The notes beneath the pieces were generated by a model. The model ran no database searches. It saw only the letters and a list, made by a program, of their open reading frames with translations, and was not told the DNA's origin. The position numbers and the translations under genes were made by a program. A stretch of 64,000 nt of DNA, taken from the NCBI RefSeq assembly GCF_917563925.1, contig NZ_CAKJTJ010000021.1:1-64000 (forward strand), in the 5' to 3' direction. The stretch comes from Sutcliffiella rhizosphaerae (GTDB taxonomy: Bacteria > Bacillota > Bacilli > Bacillales > Bacillaceae_I). Position 1 is the stretch's first letter. The number at the start of each line of letters is the position of its first letter. This document shows positions 1 to 8,720 of this stretch, one piece after another.

Positions 1-47
1 AGGCTCGCGGGTCACCCGCGGAAAGCGAAGTCTTGCACGGAAATCAA
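1..47. repeat. Truncated end of a dispersed GC-rich intergenic repeat
   Basis: The first bases match the right end of the repeat at 19991-20175: both contain the block CCCGCGGAAAGCGAAG followed by GTCTTGCACGGAAATCAA here and GTCTGCAACGAAGATCAAC there. The rest of the element lies outside the window. It is GC-richer than the surrounding DNA and has no ORF. The resemblance is seen directly; that it belongs to a multi-copy Bacillaceae repeat family is inferred from these two copies and general familiarity with such sequences. Confidence 0.6.
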
Positions 48-158
48 TAGCGGTATTTATTGTCGGCCATTAAATTGTTCGTCTTTTTGTTTGTGTTCTT
101 TAGTTTTGTCCCAGCCTCTTTTTAGTGTTGAAATAATTCAATTTACTATCTAGAAATT

Positions 159-902
159 CTACTCTGTATAAGGGTCTTTCTCATAGCCATGTAAGTCACC
201 AAAAGAAGTCATGATTCCTTCCTCATCTAGGGCATCTTCATAAGCTTCGTGTTTTATGGAAGGATAAACGGTTATGTTTTGGCCATACATGTCTGTTCCG
301 ATGAAATTTTCATAATCCTCCACATAGCCCTCATTTTCTTCGCTTTCCACATAGTTTCGGTCATAATGCTCCACGTCACCAGAAAAATCCGATGGGGTTT
401 CAGATGTTCCATAGCGCTGAACGATTTGCCACGTATCTTCAGCATCAAAAGTAACTCCTTCTGTTTCATCGTATTCGAAGCGACCATAAGGGGGCATAAG
501 TACTTTTTCTTCTACAGGTCGATTATGGGATACTATTTTGTCTTGACTGTGTTCTTTACAAAAAGTCGTTGTTGGAAGAGCGATAAGCCTTTCTTCGCTA
601 ATATCTTCCCCGCAAATTTCACATGATCCATATGTTCCATGCTTCATTGCCATTAAGGCGTGTTCGATATCCTTCATTTCTTTTTCCGCATGTTCGTTTA
701 GCGCAAGATCTTTTTCACGTTCATATAATTCTGTCCCTAGGTCTCCTGGGTGATTATCATAGGCAGAGAGTTCGCCGACATTTTCATATGGATGTTCTTG
801 CTCCATTTGATAATGATCATTTTGGTCCAAATGCGCCTGAACTTCCTTTTTTGTTTCTTCTAATTGATGTTTCAATTGTTGTAATGTCTCGTTGGAAATC
901 AT
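159..902 (-). CDS. yteA: YteA family protein, TraR/DksA-type zinc-finger regulator
   Basis: A 247-residue acidic protein with an N-terminal helical hairpin (residues 1-85), including the segment GELSAYDNHPGD typical of the YteA family, and a C4-type zinc-finger core at about 94-118. The ligands read Cys94-x2-Cys97, Cys115 and His118, so the fourth ligand position is His instead of the usual Cys. The C-terminal half contains the family segments YENFIGTD and EEGIMTSFGDLHGY. DksA/TraR proteins bind RNA polymerase through the secondary channel; YteA is linked to sporulating bacilli but its role is not well defined. It sits upstream of menA as in B. subtilis. The Shine-Dalgarno site (GAAAGGAGT) lies just before the ATG. 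Confidence 0.85.
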   Translation of the reverse strand: MISNETLQQLKHQLEETKKEVQAHLDQNDHYQMEQEHPYENVGELSAYDNHPGDLGTELYEREKDLALNEHAEKEMKDIEHALMAMKHGTYGSCEICGEDISEERLIALPTTTFCKEHSQDKIVSHNRPVEEKVLMPPYGRFEYDETEGVTFDAEDTWQIVQRYGTSETPSDFSGDVEHYDRNYVESEENEGYVEDYENFIGTDMYGQNITVYPSIKHEAYEDALDEEGIMTSFGDLHGYEKDPYTE

Positions 903-973
903 ACAAATAGACTCCTTTCAAATTCCTGACTATTTGTAGTATGAACCTTACTGCAAAAAAAATGATTGGAAAC

Positions 974-1003
974 AAAAAAAGTAACGCGATATTTCGCGCT
1001 ACT
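974..1003 (-). terminator. Intrinsic terminator of menA
   Basis: A 10-bp inverted repeat (AGTAACGCGA / TCGCGCTACT, one G-U pair) with a 4-nt loop lies just past the menA stop. It is followed on the minus strand by a run of seven T. Confidence 0.85.
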
Positions 1004-1008
1004 TAGCA

Positions 1009-1950
1009 TTAAATAAAATAACCAATAATCAAACCAATTCCTAACAAAAATCCAAAAATTGTATTGGTTTGTGCGGTTGCCACCATTGCTGGCATCATGG
1101 TGACGTTGCTTTTATTAGAAGAAAACCCCTTCACAGCAGCCAATGGTTTAATGATGGAAAGGAATACTAGCAATGCCCAGAAAGGTGCGTAATCTAATGC
1201 AATAAAGAGTACAATAAGGATATACGATACAAAAAACATGGCAGCCAGTAGCAGAATGGCGTTTTTTCTTCCGACTAAAATTGCGACAGTTTTTCGGCCA
1301 TTTTCTCTGTCTCCGTCAATGTCACGTATATTGTTTGCCAGTAAAATAGCTCCCACTAGGATAGAGATTGGAATAGAAATCAACATGCTTTGGGAGGTGA
1401 TGATACCTGTTTGGATATAGAATGCGATTAAAATGATGACAAATCCCATGAAAAATCCTGCTACTATTTCACCAAATGGGGTATATGCAATAGGATATGG
1501 ACCACCAGTATAAAAATAACCAGCTGCCATACAGGCAGTACCAATAACTGCCAACCACCAGGTGCTGTTAATACAAATATAAATACCTAGTAAAGTTGCT
1601 ATACCGAAGAATATAAATGCTAAACGAATAACAGTTTCAGGTTTGACACCATGTCGCACAATTGCTCCACCGATTCCAACAGAATGTTCGTTGTCCAAGC
1701 CTTTTTTGTAATCATAATATTCGTTAATCATGTTTGTTGCCGCTTGTATTAAAAGGCTGGCAATTAGCATGGCAAGAAATAGGGGCCAATCTATTGCTGT
1801 TTCATATAAAGCCAATGCTGTCCCAATAAATACCGGAACAAAAGCTGCAGTTAATGTATGGGGCCGTAAAAGGTTCCACCAAACCTTCCATCTTTTTTCT
1901 GATGGTGGTGCATGTAAACTTGTCTCATTATGAATTGTCTGAGGTTGCAT
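1009..1950 (-). CDS. menA: 1,4-dihydroxy-2-naphthoate polyprenyltransferase
   Basis: MenA transfers the polyprenyl chain to 1,4-dihydroxy-2-naphthoate, giving demethylmenaquinone, at the cytoplasmic membrane. The 313-residue protein is of the UbiA superfamily, with about eight or nine hydrophobic segments. The first Asp-rich motif is NEYYDYKKGLD and the second DIDGDRENGRKT. The ATG at 1950 was chosen over an upstream in-frame ATG at 2016 because GGAGGG sits 8 nt ahead of it and the length then matches the family (about 311). The gene is divergent from menF, so both halves of the pathway flank one promoter region. Family and reaction are well established. Confidence 0.95.
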   Translation of the reverse strand: MQPQTIHNETSLHAPPSEKRWKVWWNLLRPHTLTAAFVPVFIGTALALYETAIDWPLFLAMLIASLLIQAATNMINEYYDYKKGLDNEHSVGIGGAIVRHGVKPETVIRLAFIFFGIATLLGIYICINSTWWLAVIGTACMAAGYFYTGGPYPIAYTPFGEIVAGFFMGFVIILIAFYIQTGIITSQSMLISIPISILVGAILLANNIRDIDGDRENGRKTVAILVGRKNAILLLAAMFFVSYILIVLFIALDYAPFWALLVFLSIIKPLAAVKGFSSNKSNVTMMPAMVATAQTNTIFGFLLGIGLIIGYFI

Positions 1951-2051
1951 ATAAGAAACCCTCCATGTAAAAAATGCTGTTTTATCAAAAAGTTCATATC
2001 TTGTAATCATCATCATTCAGTGTTTATCTCAGTCAAAAAAGAAAACATTAT

Positions 2052-2080
2052 ATTATAATTACATTATAAGTTTATGTAAA
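2052..2080 (-). promoter_or_regulatory. Predicted sigma-A promoter of menA
   Basis: On the minus strand TTTACA (2080-2075) is followed after 17 nt by a consensus TATAAT (2057-2052), about 100 nt upstream of the chosen menA start. A TTGACA at 2097-2092 would be 23 nt from another TATAAT, which is too far, so the pair given here is preferred. Confidence 0.6.
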
Positions 2081-2177
2081 GGGACATGGGGTGTCAACGT
2101 TTTTTAGAAAGAAACAAAGGAAGAATTTTCATGCTACATATTATAAGGAAGAAAACGTATAAAAACTGCTCATTTTG

Positions 2178-2207
2178 TTGACATAAAAAGGTTTTGAGGT
2201 GTATCTT
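2178..2207 (+). promoter_or_regulatory. Predicted sigma-A promoter of the menFDHBEC operon
   Basis: A consensus TTGACA at 2178-2183 is followed after 18 nt by TATCTT (2202-2207), about 60 nt before the menF start. The -10 is weak (4 of 6). Confidence 0.5.
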
Positions 2208-2267
2208 TAAGGAAGCTTAATCGAGAGACATAGTCTTGCGGTAACAAGGCCTCGGGGGGAGTCTTAC

Positions 2268-3662
2268 ATGATTACTATACCATTTGATCATATTATGGGT
2301 TTGTGGGAGGAAGCAAGATCAAAATCTTCTTTCATAAATCAGTCGGTATTAATAAGTTATACAAAACAAATAGAGGATCAAGATCCATTTACATTTTTCC
2401 AAAATAGTGAAAAGTATTTTCCAGGACAACGCTTTTTTTGGTCCAATCCTGATCATAGTCATATCATCGTTGGAGCAGGTATCACGCAAGAGTTTACTGT
2501 TAAAGACGACGAAAATAGATATCAAAGTATTGAAAAGCAATGGAAGCGCTTTATTGAGGAAGCAGTTTGTAAATACGAAGTTGAAGAAGTTGGACCTGTT
2601 ATTTTTGGAGGATTTTCATTTGATCCTAAAAAAGAAAAAACGAGCCTTTGGAGTCAATTTTCAGATGCGTTATTTATTTTACCAACATTCATGCTTACGA
2701 TTTTAAAAGGGAAAACCTTTATTACGATAAATTATTTAAGCGACTTTAACAAATTGCACCTTCAAAATTTAGTGGCTACAGAAGAAGATCTTTTAAAACC
2801 GATATCAGTCAAGCAACTTTCGACAACGTCTATTGTAAAATGTGTGGAGATGGATCCGTCTGAGTGGAAACAGTCCATATCCAATGTGACTAAACGAATT
2901 TCAGAAGGTGTAATGGATAAGGTAGTTTTGGCAAGAGAGATGCGCGTTTTATTTGATAATGACATAAATGTACTGCCTGTTCTAGAACATTTAATGGAGG
3001 AACAGTCAAATAGTTATATCTATACGTTTGAACGGGGAAATGATTGCTTTTTAGGTGCAACTCCAGAGCAATTAGTAAAAAAAGACGGGAAAAATGTACA
3101 GTCTATGTGTTTAGCTGGTTCTATTGCTAGAGGAGAGGATGTACTCGAAGATGAAGAGTATGGTCAAACCCTCCTTCAAGATGAAAAGAACATTCATGAA
3201 CATGAATTAGTAGTGAAAATGATTCGAGCATCTTTAGAAGAAGTGTGTTCCCAGGTTCATACTCCCGATAGACCTAGTTTATATAAAATGAAACATATTC
3301 AGCACTTACACACGCCGGTAAAAGCAATTACTACTGAAAACAAATCTATAACGGACTTTGTAAAGCTCCTTCATCCCACTCCTGCACTCGGAGGGTTTCC
3401 TCAGGATGTGGCAATGGAAACAATTAGAGAAGTGGAGAAGCTTGATAGAGGGTGGTACGCAGGTCCGTTGGGCTGGATGGATTATAAACAGGACGGAGAA
3501 TTTATTGTTTCGATTCGTTCAGGATTATTACAAGCGAGAGAAGCTTCCTTGTTTGCAGGCTGTGGTGTTGTAGAAGATTCAGATCCGGAAAGCGAATATA
3601 AAGAAACTCAAATAAAGTTTAAACCAATGTTATCTGCACTAGGGGGCAATCCATCAAAATGA
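2268..3662 (+). CDS. menF: Isochorismate synthase MenF
   Basis: It isomerises chorismate to isochorismate, the first committed menaquinone step, in the cytoplasm. The 464-residue protein has a variable N-terminal half and a C-terminal chorismate-binding domain (about 205-460). Diagnostic segments are MDKVVLAREM with the likely general-base Lys near 218, GATPEQLV, LAGSIARG, LHPTPALGG, DRGWYAGPLGW and the Mg-site region GCGVVEDSDPESEYKET. The ATG has a GGGGGGAG ribosome site. It overlaps menD by 4 nt (ATGA), implying translational coupling. Length matches B. subtilis MenF. The retained menD-menH-menB neighbours favour MenF over a salicylate- or siderophore-pathway isochorismate synthase. Confidence 0.95.
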   Translation: MITIPFDHIMGLWEEARSKSSFINQSVLISYTKQIEDQDPFTFFQNSEKYFPGQRFFWSNPDHSHIIVGAGITQEFTVKDDENRYQSIEKQWKRFIEEAVCKYEVEEVGPVIFGGFSFDPKKEKTSLWSQFSDALFILPTFMLTILKGKTFITINYLSDFNKLHLQNLVATEEDLLKPISVKQLSTTSIVKCVEMDPSEWKQSISNVTKRISEGVMDKVVLAREMRVLFDNDINVLPVLEHLMEEQSNSYIYTFERGNDCFLGATPEQLVKKDGKNVQSMCLAGSIARGEDVLEDEEYGQTLLQDEKNIHEHELVVKMIRASLEEVCSQVHTPDRPSLYKMKHIQHLHTPVKAITTENKSITDFVKLLHPTPALGGFPQDVAMETIREVEKLDRGWYAGPLGWMDYKQDGEFIVSIRSGLLQAREASLFAGCGVVEDSDPESEYKETQIKFKPMLSALGGNPSK

Positions 3663-5416
3663 ATGCAACAAATGATTTAACATACTACTTGGCAGCGTTT
3701 GTAGATGAGTTAGTGAAGAGTGGAATGAGAGAGGCAGTCATAAGTCCAGGCTCTCGTTCTACACCGATTGCGCTATTAATGGCAGAGCACCCGGAGCTTC
3801 ATGTGTCCATTTTGGTGGACGAGCGTTCGGCGGCTTTTTATGCACTAGGCCTAGCAAAAACGACCAATAAGCCTGTTGCTATATTGTGTACATCAGGGAC
3901 GGCAGCTACTAATTATTATCCAGCTATTGTAGAGGCTTATCAATCACGAATTCCTTTAATTGTCCTAACAGCAGATCGACCTCATGAACTGCGAGATGTA
4001 GGTGCTCCACAAGCGATTGATCAGCTGAAAATGTATGGAGACTATGTAAAATGGTTTGTAGAGATGTCTCTGCCAGAAGATACTGGCAGCATGATACGCT
4101 ATGCTAGGACGATGTCTGCTCGAGCACTAGGTACAGCTCTTAGTGCACCGCGTGGACCAGTCCACATGAATTTTCCAATTAGAGAACCTTTAATTCCTAA
4201 TTTAGAAGCTAATGACCTTTGGACAAAATATAAGGAATTGGTCGACAACAGACTAGAAGTAAATAGTGGGGAATATACGATTTCAGAAGAACGAGCAGAC
4301 TACTTTGCTCGTCTATTAAATGTCCGCCAAAGGGGAATCATTGTTTGTGGAGAAGTCTCTTCATCGCAAAGGGAAGCATTTATTACATCTATCACTGAGC
4401 TTTCTGATGTTTTGGGGTACCCCATATTTGCAGATCCACTATCTGGTTTAAGAACTGGAAGGCATTCTAAAACGACAATTATGGATGGATATGATGCTTT
4501 TCTACGTCCAGATTTGGTAAAAGAAAAACTTATGCCAGAAGTGATTATCCGTTTTGGGGCAATGCCAGTCTCCAAGTTTTTAACGCAATACATAAGTAAA
4601 TCCTCGTCTGCAATACATATTGTAGTAGATGGGGATGGAGGATGGCGAGACCCTACACTACAGGCTAACTATATGATCCATGCAGATGAAACGTATTTTT
4701 GTAATAAATTACTAAGTAAATTGCAGCCACGTTCTACTAGTACATGGTTGGATGGCATCAACAAAATAAACGAAAGAACAAAATCTATCCTTCAAGAGCA
4801 AGAGGAAACATTGTTTGAGGGAAAAATAATAAGAGAATTGCAAGAACTATTACCGGATAGTTCCGCTTTATTTGTTGGTAATAGTATGCCTATTCGAGAT
4901 GTGGACACGTTCTTATTTAAAAATGAAAAAAAAGTAACGGTGCTTGCAAACAGGGGAGCAAATGGAATTGATGGCGTTGTTTCGACTGCATTAGCTGCAA
5001 GTAATACGTATGAACCATTAGTATTAGTCATAGGTGATCTTTCTTTTTATCATGATATGAATGGTCTCTTGGCAGCAAAATTGTTAAAACTGAATGCTAC
5101 CATCGTTCTTGTTAATAATAACGGTGGTGGAATATTCTCCTTCCTACCTCAGTCTAAGGTGGAACAGCATTTTGAACAGTTGTTCGGAACGCCTACTGGA
5201 TTGGATTTCAAGCACACTGCAGCACTATATGATGCAGATTACTGCGTGGTTAGTAATTGGAGTGAATTTCAGAAAAACACGACAAAAGCAATTCAACAAC
5301 CTGGGCTGAATATTATTGAAGTTCCAACAAATAGGGTTGAAAATGAAGAAATTCATCGGAGATTGTGGAATAAAGTTTCCCAGGAAATGATTTTGTCGCT
5401 AAATGGTGAATCATAA
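3659..5416 (+). CDS. menD: 2-succinyl-5-enolpyruvyl-6-hydroxy-3-cyclohexene-1-carboxylate synthase
   Basis: This thiamine-diphosphate enzyme condenses 2-oxoglutarate-derived succinic semialdehyde with isochorismate. The 585 residues carry the N-terminal SPGSRSTPIA and DERSAAFYALG motifs, CTSGTAATNYYPAI in the PYR domain, and the ThDP/Mg motif GDLSFYHD (from about residue 459) ending in NNNGGGIFSFLPQ. The start ATG lies inside the end of menF (ATGA overlap), and the stop overlaps the menH ATG as TAATG, so the three genes are tightly packed. Length and motifs are typical; no defect is visible. Confidence 0.97.
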   Translation: MNATNDLTYYLAAFVDELVKSGMREAVISPGSRSTPIALLMAEHPELHVSILVDERSAAFYALGLAKTTNKPVAILCTSGTAATNYYPAIVEAYQSRIPLIVLTADRPHELRDVGAPQAIDQLKMYGDYVKWFVEMSLPEDTGSMIRYARTMSARALGTALSAPRGPVHMNFPIREPLIPNLEANDLWTKYKELVDNRLEVNSGEYTISEERADYFARLLNVRQRGIIVCGEVSSSQREAFITSITELSDVLGYPIFADPLSGLRTGRHSKTTIMDGYDAFLRPDLVKEKLMPEVIIRFGAMPVSKFLTQYISKSSSAIHIVVDGDGGWRDPTLQANYMIHADETYFCNKLLSKLQPRSTSTWLDGINKINERTKSILQEQEETLFEGKIIRELQELLPDSSALFVGNSMPIRDVDTFLFKNEKKVTVLANRGANGIDGVVSTALAASNTYEPLVLVIGDLSFYHDMNGLLAAKLLKLNATIVLVNNNGGGIFSFLPQSKVEQHFEQLFGTPTGLDFKHTAALYDADYCVVSNWSEFQKNTTKAIQQPGLNIIEVPTNRVENEEIHRRLWNKVSQEMILSLNGES

Positions 5417-6225
5417 TGGAAGTAAACGGGATGCACTATCATGTAGAGGTTCTCGGTAGTGGCCCCATATCTGTACTGCTTTTACATGGTTTCACGGGTT
5501 GTGGTGAAAACTATAAGGATTTACTAGAAGATTTTCCACAAAAGGATATGTACACCTTCATCCTTCTAGATCAGCTTGGACATGGGAAGACAAATGTACC
5601 TATGGATCCAGATCGATACAGTATGAATCAGACTATAAATGATTTATATACGATTGTGAAGAAGTTGGAAATTACAAAGCTTTCACTATACGGTTATTCA
5701 ATGGGAGGGAGAGTCGCGCTTGCCTTTGCGACAACCTATCCTGATCTTGTAAACAAGTTAGTCCTTGAAAGTGCATCACCTGGTCTCAAAGAAGAAGCTG
5801 AACAGATGACTAGGAAACAAGCGGATGAAAAGTTAGCCAAAAGAATTTTGGAGAAAGGCGTTCCTAAATTTGTTGATTATTGGACAGATATTCCTCTATT
5901 CCAAAGTCAAAAAAAATTGCCTGATAACATCCAAAAAAAGATATATCATCAAAGGCTGAACAATTCACCGCTTGGCCTGGCAAACAGTCTAAGGGGTATA
6001 GGGACTGGCGCACAACCAAATTATTGGGAGGCATTGTCTCAACTCCCAATCCCAGTTTTGTTAGCAGCAGGAGAATGGGATGAAAAGTTTGTCCACATTG
6101 CGGAGGAAATGAAAAACTTAATCCGTGAGTCGTATTTTGTAAAAATAAAAGATGCAGGGCATGCAATTCATGTGGAACAACCTCGAAAGTTTGGTAAAAT
6201 AGTAAGTGAGTTTTTAGCGAACTAA
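5416..6225 (+). CDS. menH: SHCHC synthase, alpha/beta hydrolase fold
   Basis: MenH eliminates pyruvate from the MenD product to give 2-succinyl-6-hydroxy-2,4-cyclohexadiene-1-carboxylate. The 269-residue protein has the oxyanion-hole segment LLLHGFTG near residue 20, the nucleophile elbow GYSMGGR with Ser near 96, and the catalytic His in [11 protein letters not shown] near 250. Its ATG overlaps the menD stop by one base, and it is followed 22 nt later by menB. Alpha/beta hydrolases are hard to assign alone; position inside the men operon makes MenH the natural reading. Confidence 0.92.
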   Translation: MEVNGMHYHVEVLGSGPISVLLLHGFTGCGENYKDLLEDFPQKDMYTFILLDQLGHGKTNVPMDPDRYSMNQTINDLYTIVKKLEITKLSLYGYSMGGRVALAFATTYPDLVNKLVLESASPGLKEEAEQMTRKQADEKLAKRILEKGVPKFVDYWTDIPLFQSQKKLPDNIQKKIYHQRLNNSPLGLANSLRGIGTGAQPNYWEALSQLPIPVLLAAGEWDEKFVHIAEEMKNLIRESYFVKIKDAGHAIHVEQPRKFGKIVSEFLAN

Positions 6226-6247
6226 TTTAATTAGGGAGGAATTGAAC

Positions 6248-7069
6248 ATGGCAAGAGAATGGATAGCAGGTCCAAAACAATTTGAAGATATTTTATATGA
6301 AACATATAATGGGATTGCAAAAATTACGATTAATCGCCCAGAAGTACATAATGCATTCCGTCCAAAAACAGTAATGGAATTAATTGATGCGTTTGCATAT
6401 GCTCGTGATGACTCTAGCGTAGGAGTAATTATCTTAACAGGTGCTGGAGACAAAGCGTTCTGTTCTGGTGGAGATCAGAAGGTACGCGGACATGGTGGAT
6501 ACGTTGGTGACGATGAAATTCCACGTTTAAACGTTCTAGATCTACAACGTCTAATCCGTGTGACACCGAAGCCGGTTGTAGCAATGGTAGCTGGCTGGGC
6601 AATTGGTGGTGGCCATGTACTGCACGTAGTGTGTGACTTGACGATTGCGGCAGATAATGCAAGATTCGGTCAAACTGGTCCAAAAGTAGGAAGCTTTGAT
6701 GCTGGTTACGGTTCAGGCTACCTTGCACGAATCGTAGGTCATAAAAAGGCTCGTGAGATTTGGTATCTTTGCCGTCAATATGATGCACAAGAAGCATTGG
6801 ACATGGGCTTAGTAAATACAGTTGTACCATTAGAGCAATTAGAGGATGAAACAGTCCAATGGTGTGAAGAAATGCTGGAAAACAGTCCAACTGCCTTGCG
6901 CTTCTTAAAAGCAGCAATGAATGCTGATACAGATGGATTGGCAGGACTTCAACAATTTGCAGGAGATGCAACATTATTGTATTACACAACAGATGAAGCA
7001 AAAGAAGGTCGAGATTCTTTTAAAGAGAAAAGAAAGCCAGATTTCGGTCAATTCCCTCGTTTCCCTTAA
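6248..7069 (+). CDS. menB: 1,4-dihydroxy-2-naphthoyl-CoA synthase
   Basis: A crotonase-fold enzyme that closes the naphthoate ring from o-succinylbenzoyl-CoA. The 273 residues include [10 protein letters not shown], the oxyanion-hole segment [12 protein letters not shown], and [20 protein letters not shown]. Gly in QTG is the residue associated with bicarbonate-dependent (type I) MenB, where type II enzymes have Asp. The ATG at 6248 is chosen because GGGAGGA lies 7 nt upstream; an in-frame TTG at 6242 would fall one base after that site. A terminator follows the gene, so menB may be made in excess of menE and menC. Confidence 0.97.
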   Translation: MAREWIAGPKQFEDILYETYNGIAKITINRPEVHNAFRPKTVMELIDAFAYARDDSSVGVIILTGAGDKAFCSGGDQKVRGHGGYVGDDEIPRLNVLDLQRLIRVTPKPVVAMVAGWAIGGGHVLHVVCDLTIAADNARFGQTGPKVGSFDAGYGSGYLARIVGHKKAREIWYLCRQYDAQEALDMGLVNTVVPLEQLEDETVQWCEEMLENSPTALRFLKAAMNADTDGLAGLQQFAGDATLLYYTTDEAKEGRDSFKEKRKPDFGQFPRFP

Positions 7070-7088
7070 TACTTACATTTGATGAATA

Positions 7089-7130
7089 GAGGGCAATCTA
7101 AGAGCAACTGCTTTTAGATTGCTCTTCTTT
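7089..7130 (+). terminator. Terminator between menB and menE
   Basis: An imperfect inverted repeat of about 12 bp (GGGCAATCTAA / TTAGATTGCTC, with a G-U pair) followed by TTCTTT. As menE and menC must still be expressed, it probably works as a partial terminator or menE has its own promoter in 7131-7226; I see no convincing one. Confidence 0.7.
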
Positions 7131-7226
7131 GTACGATATGAAAATTATTATAACATCTCGATGACTCATCTGATGCTCATCGGGTCTGAATGAGGCGCGT
7201 ACGCTTTTCTTAAAGGATGTGTAATT

Positions 7227-8720
7227 GTGACGATCTTGCCAAATTTCTTGAAAAAGAGAGCTTTCCTAACCCCTGACAGAATGGCATTAGAGATGAATAA
7301 TAAGTGCCTTACATTTGCACAACTGTATAAACAGTCTGTCATTTTTGCAAGAAAGCTTGCTTCAACAGGAATAAAAAAAGGGGATACTGTCTCCATATTT
7401 ATGAGTAATAGTATAGAACTTGTAACAATCATTTTTGCTTTAAAGAACCTTGGTGCGATAACAGTTTTACATAATTTAAGATTAACGACAAAGGAGCTTT
7501 CCTTCCAGCTAGAAGATGCTGGTTCTCAATTACTACTAATTGATCATTGTAGTGAAAATAGCTTGCGCCAACAAGTAAACATTCCTATTCTTTCTAATTT
7601 AGAACTAGCAAATTTAAAGGAAATGGAATTATGCGAACTTCTTGAAGAGGTCAATCTGAATGATACGGATACGATCATGTATACAAGTGGAACTACCGGA
7701 TTTCCAAAAGGAGTCAAACAAACGTACGGTAACCATTTTTGGAGTGCTACTGGTTCGGCATTAAATATGGGATTGCATCAAGAAGATTGCTGGTTACTAG
7801 CGGTTCCAATTTTCCATATTAGTGGTCTGTCTATTTTAATGAGAAGTGTCATATATGGTATGAAAATACTCATTCATAAGCGGTTTGATGCAGCTACTGT
7901 CCATCAAGATTTAATGACAAAGGAAGTTACGATTATATCAGTTGTGACAGCCATGCTTAATGGACTCCTAGCAGAATTGGGTTCTGGGACTTACCCCCCT
8001 TCGTTTAGATGTATGCTAGTGGGAGGTGGAACTGTTCCAAAGTCAATCCTTAGTGAGTGCAAATCTAAAAACATCCCTGTCTATCAAACGTATGGAATGA
8101 CAGAAACTTGCTCACAAATCGTTACTCTCTCTCCAGATTCGGCGTTGTTGAAGCTTGGATCGGCTGGAAAACCATTATATCCAAATCAATTAAAAATAAT
8201 GAAAGAAAAACAAGAGGCTTCATCCTATGAAATAGGAGAAATTGTAGTCAAAGGCCCAAATGTGACTCCAGGATATTTTAATCGAACTGATGCAACACTT
8301 GCCGCTATCCAGGATGGTTGGCTATATACAGGAGATCTCGGCTATCTTGATGAAGAGGGCTTTCTCTATGTGGTAGATAGACGAAGTGATTTAATCATTT
8401 CAGGGGGAGAAAATATTTATCCTGCAGAAATTGAAGCAGCTATTCTATCTCATCCATTTATAGAAGAAGCAGGAGTTACCGGAATGATGGATGAAAAGTG
8501 GGGACAGGTTCCAATCGGATTTTTTGTGATAAAACAAGGAAAAACGGTAGAAAAGGAACAGCTAATCGAGCATTTACATGAACAATTAGCAAAATATAAA
8601 GTCCCAAAGCAATTCTACTCGGTTTCTAGTTTGCCTAAAAATGCATCTAACAAGCTGCTTCGTCGAAAGTTGTTAGATTTCCTGCCAAAGGAGGGAGACG
8701 ATGAACATACAGAAAGTTGA
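7227..8720 (+). CDS. menE: o-succinylbenzoate-CoA ligase
   Basis: An adenylate-forming ligase that activates o-succinylbenzoate with ATP and CoA. The 497 residues contain the P-loop-like YTSGTTGFPKGV (about 152), YQTYGMTETCSQ, the YTGDLGYLDEEGFLYVVDR hinge region and GGENIYPAEIE, plus a C-terminal catalytic Lys in NASNKLLRRKL. The start is GTG with AAAGGATG upstream; no ATG gives the family N-terminus. It overlaps menC by 20 nt. Other acyl-CoA ligases share these motifs; the operon position decides. Confidence 0.93.
   Translation: MTILPNFLKKRAFLTPDRMALEMNNKCLTFAQLYKQSVIFARKLASTGIKKGDTVSIFMSNSIELVTIIFALKNLGAITVLHNLRLTTKELSFQLEDAGSQLLLIDHCSENSLRQQVNIPILSNLELANLKEMELCELLEEVNLNDTDTIMYTSGTTGFPKGVKQTYGNHFWSATGSALNMGLHQEDCWLLAVPIFHISGLSILMRSVIYGMKILIHKRFDAATVHQDLMTKEVTIISVVTAMLNGLLAELGSGTYPPSFRCMLVGGGTVPKSILSECKSKNIPVYQTYGMTETCSQIVTLSPDSALLKLGSAGKPLYPNQLKIMKEKQEASSYEIGEIVVKGPNVTPGYFNRTDATLAAIQDGWLYTGDLGYLDEEGFLYVVDRRSDLIISGGENIYPAEIEAAILSHPFIEEAGVTGMMDEKWGQVPIGFFVIKQGKTVEKEQLIEHLHEQLAKYKVPKQFYSVSSLPKNASNKLLRRKLLDFLPKEGDDEHTES

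Noticed and set aside
2063-2097. TTGACA at 2097-2092 paired with TATAAT at 2068-2063 as menA promoter
   Set aside because: The spacer would be 23 nt; the TTTACA-17-TATAAT pair nearby is better.
6242-6247. TTG as the start of menB
   Set aside because: It follows the Shine-Dalgarno site by a single base; ATG at 6248 has ideal spacing.
6429-7001. 190-codon frame antisense to menB
   Set aside because: menB is complete with all motifs; the antisense frame has no ribosome site and a His/Leu-rich unlikely composition.
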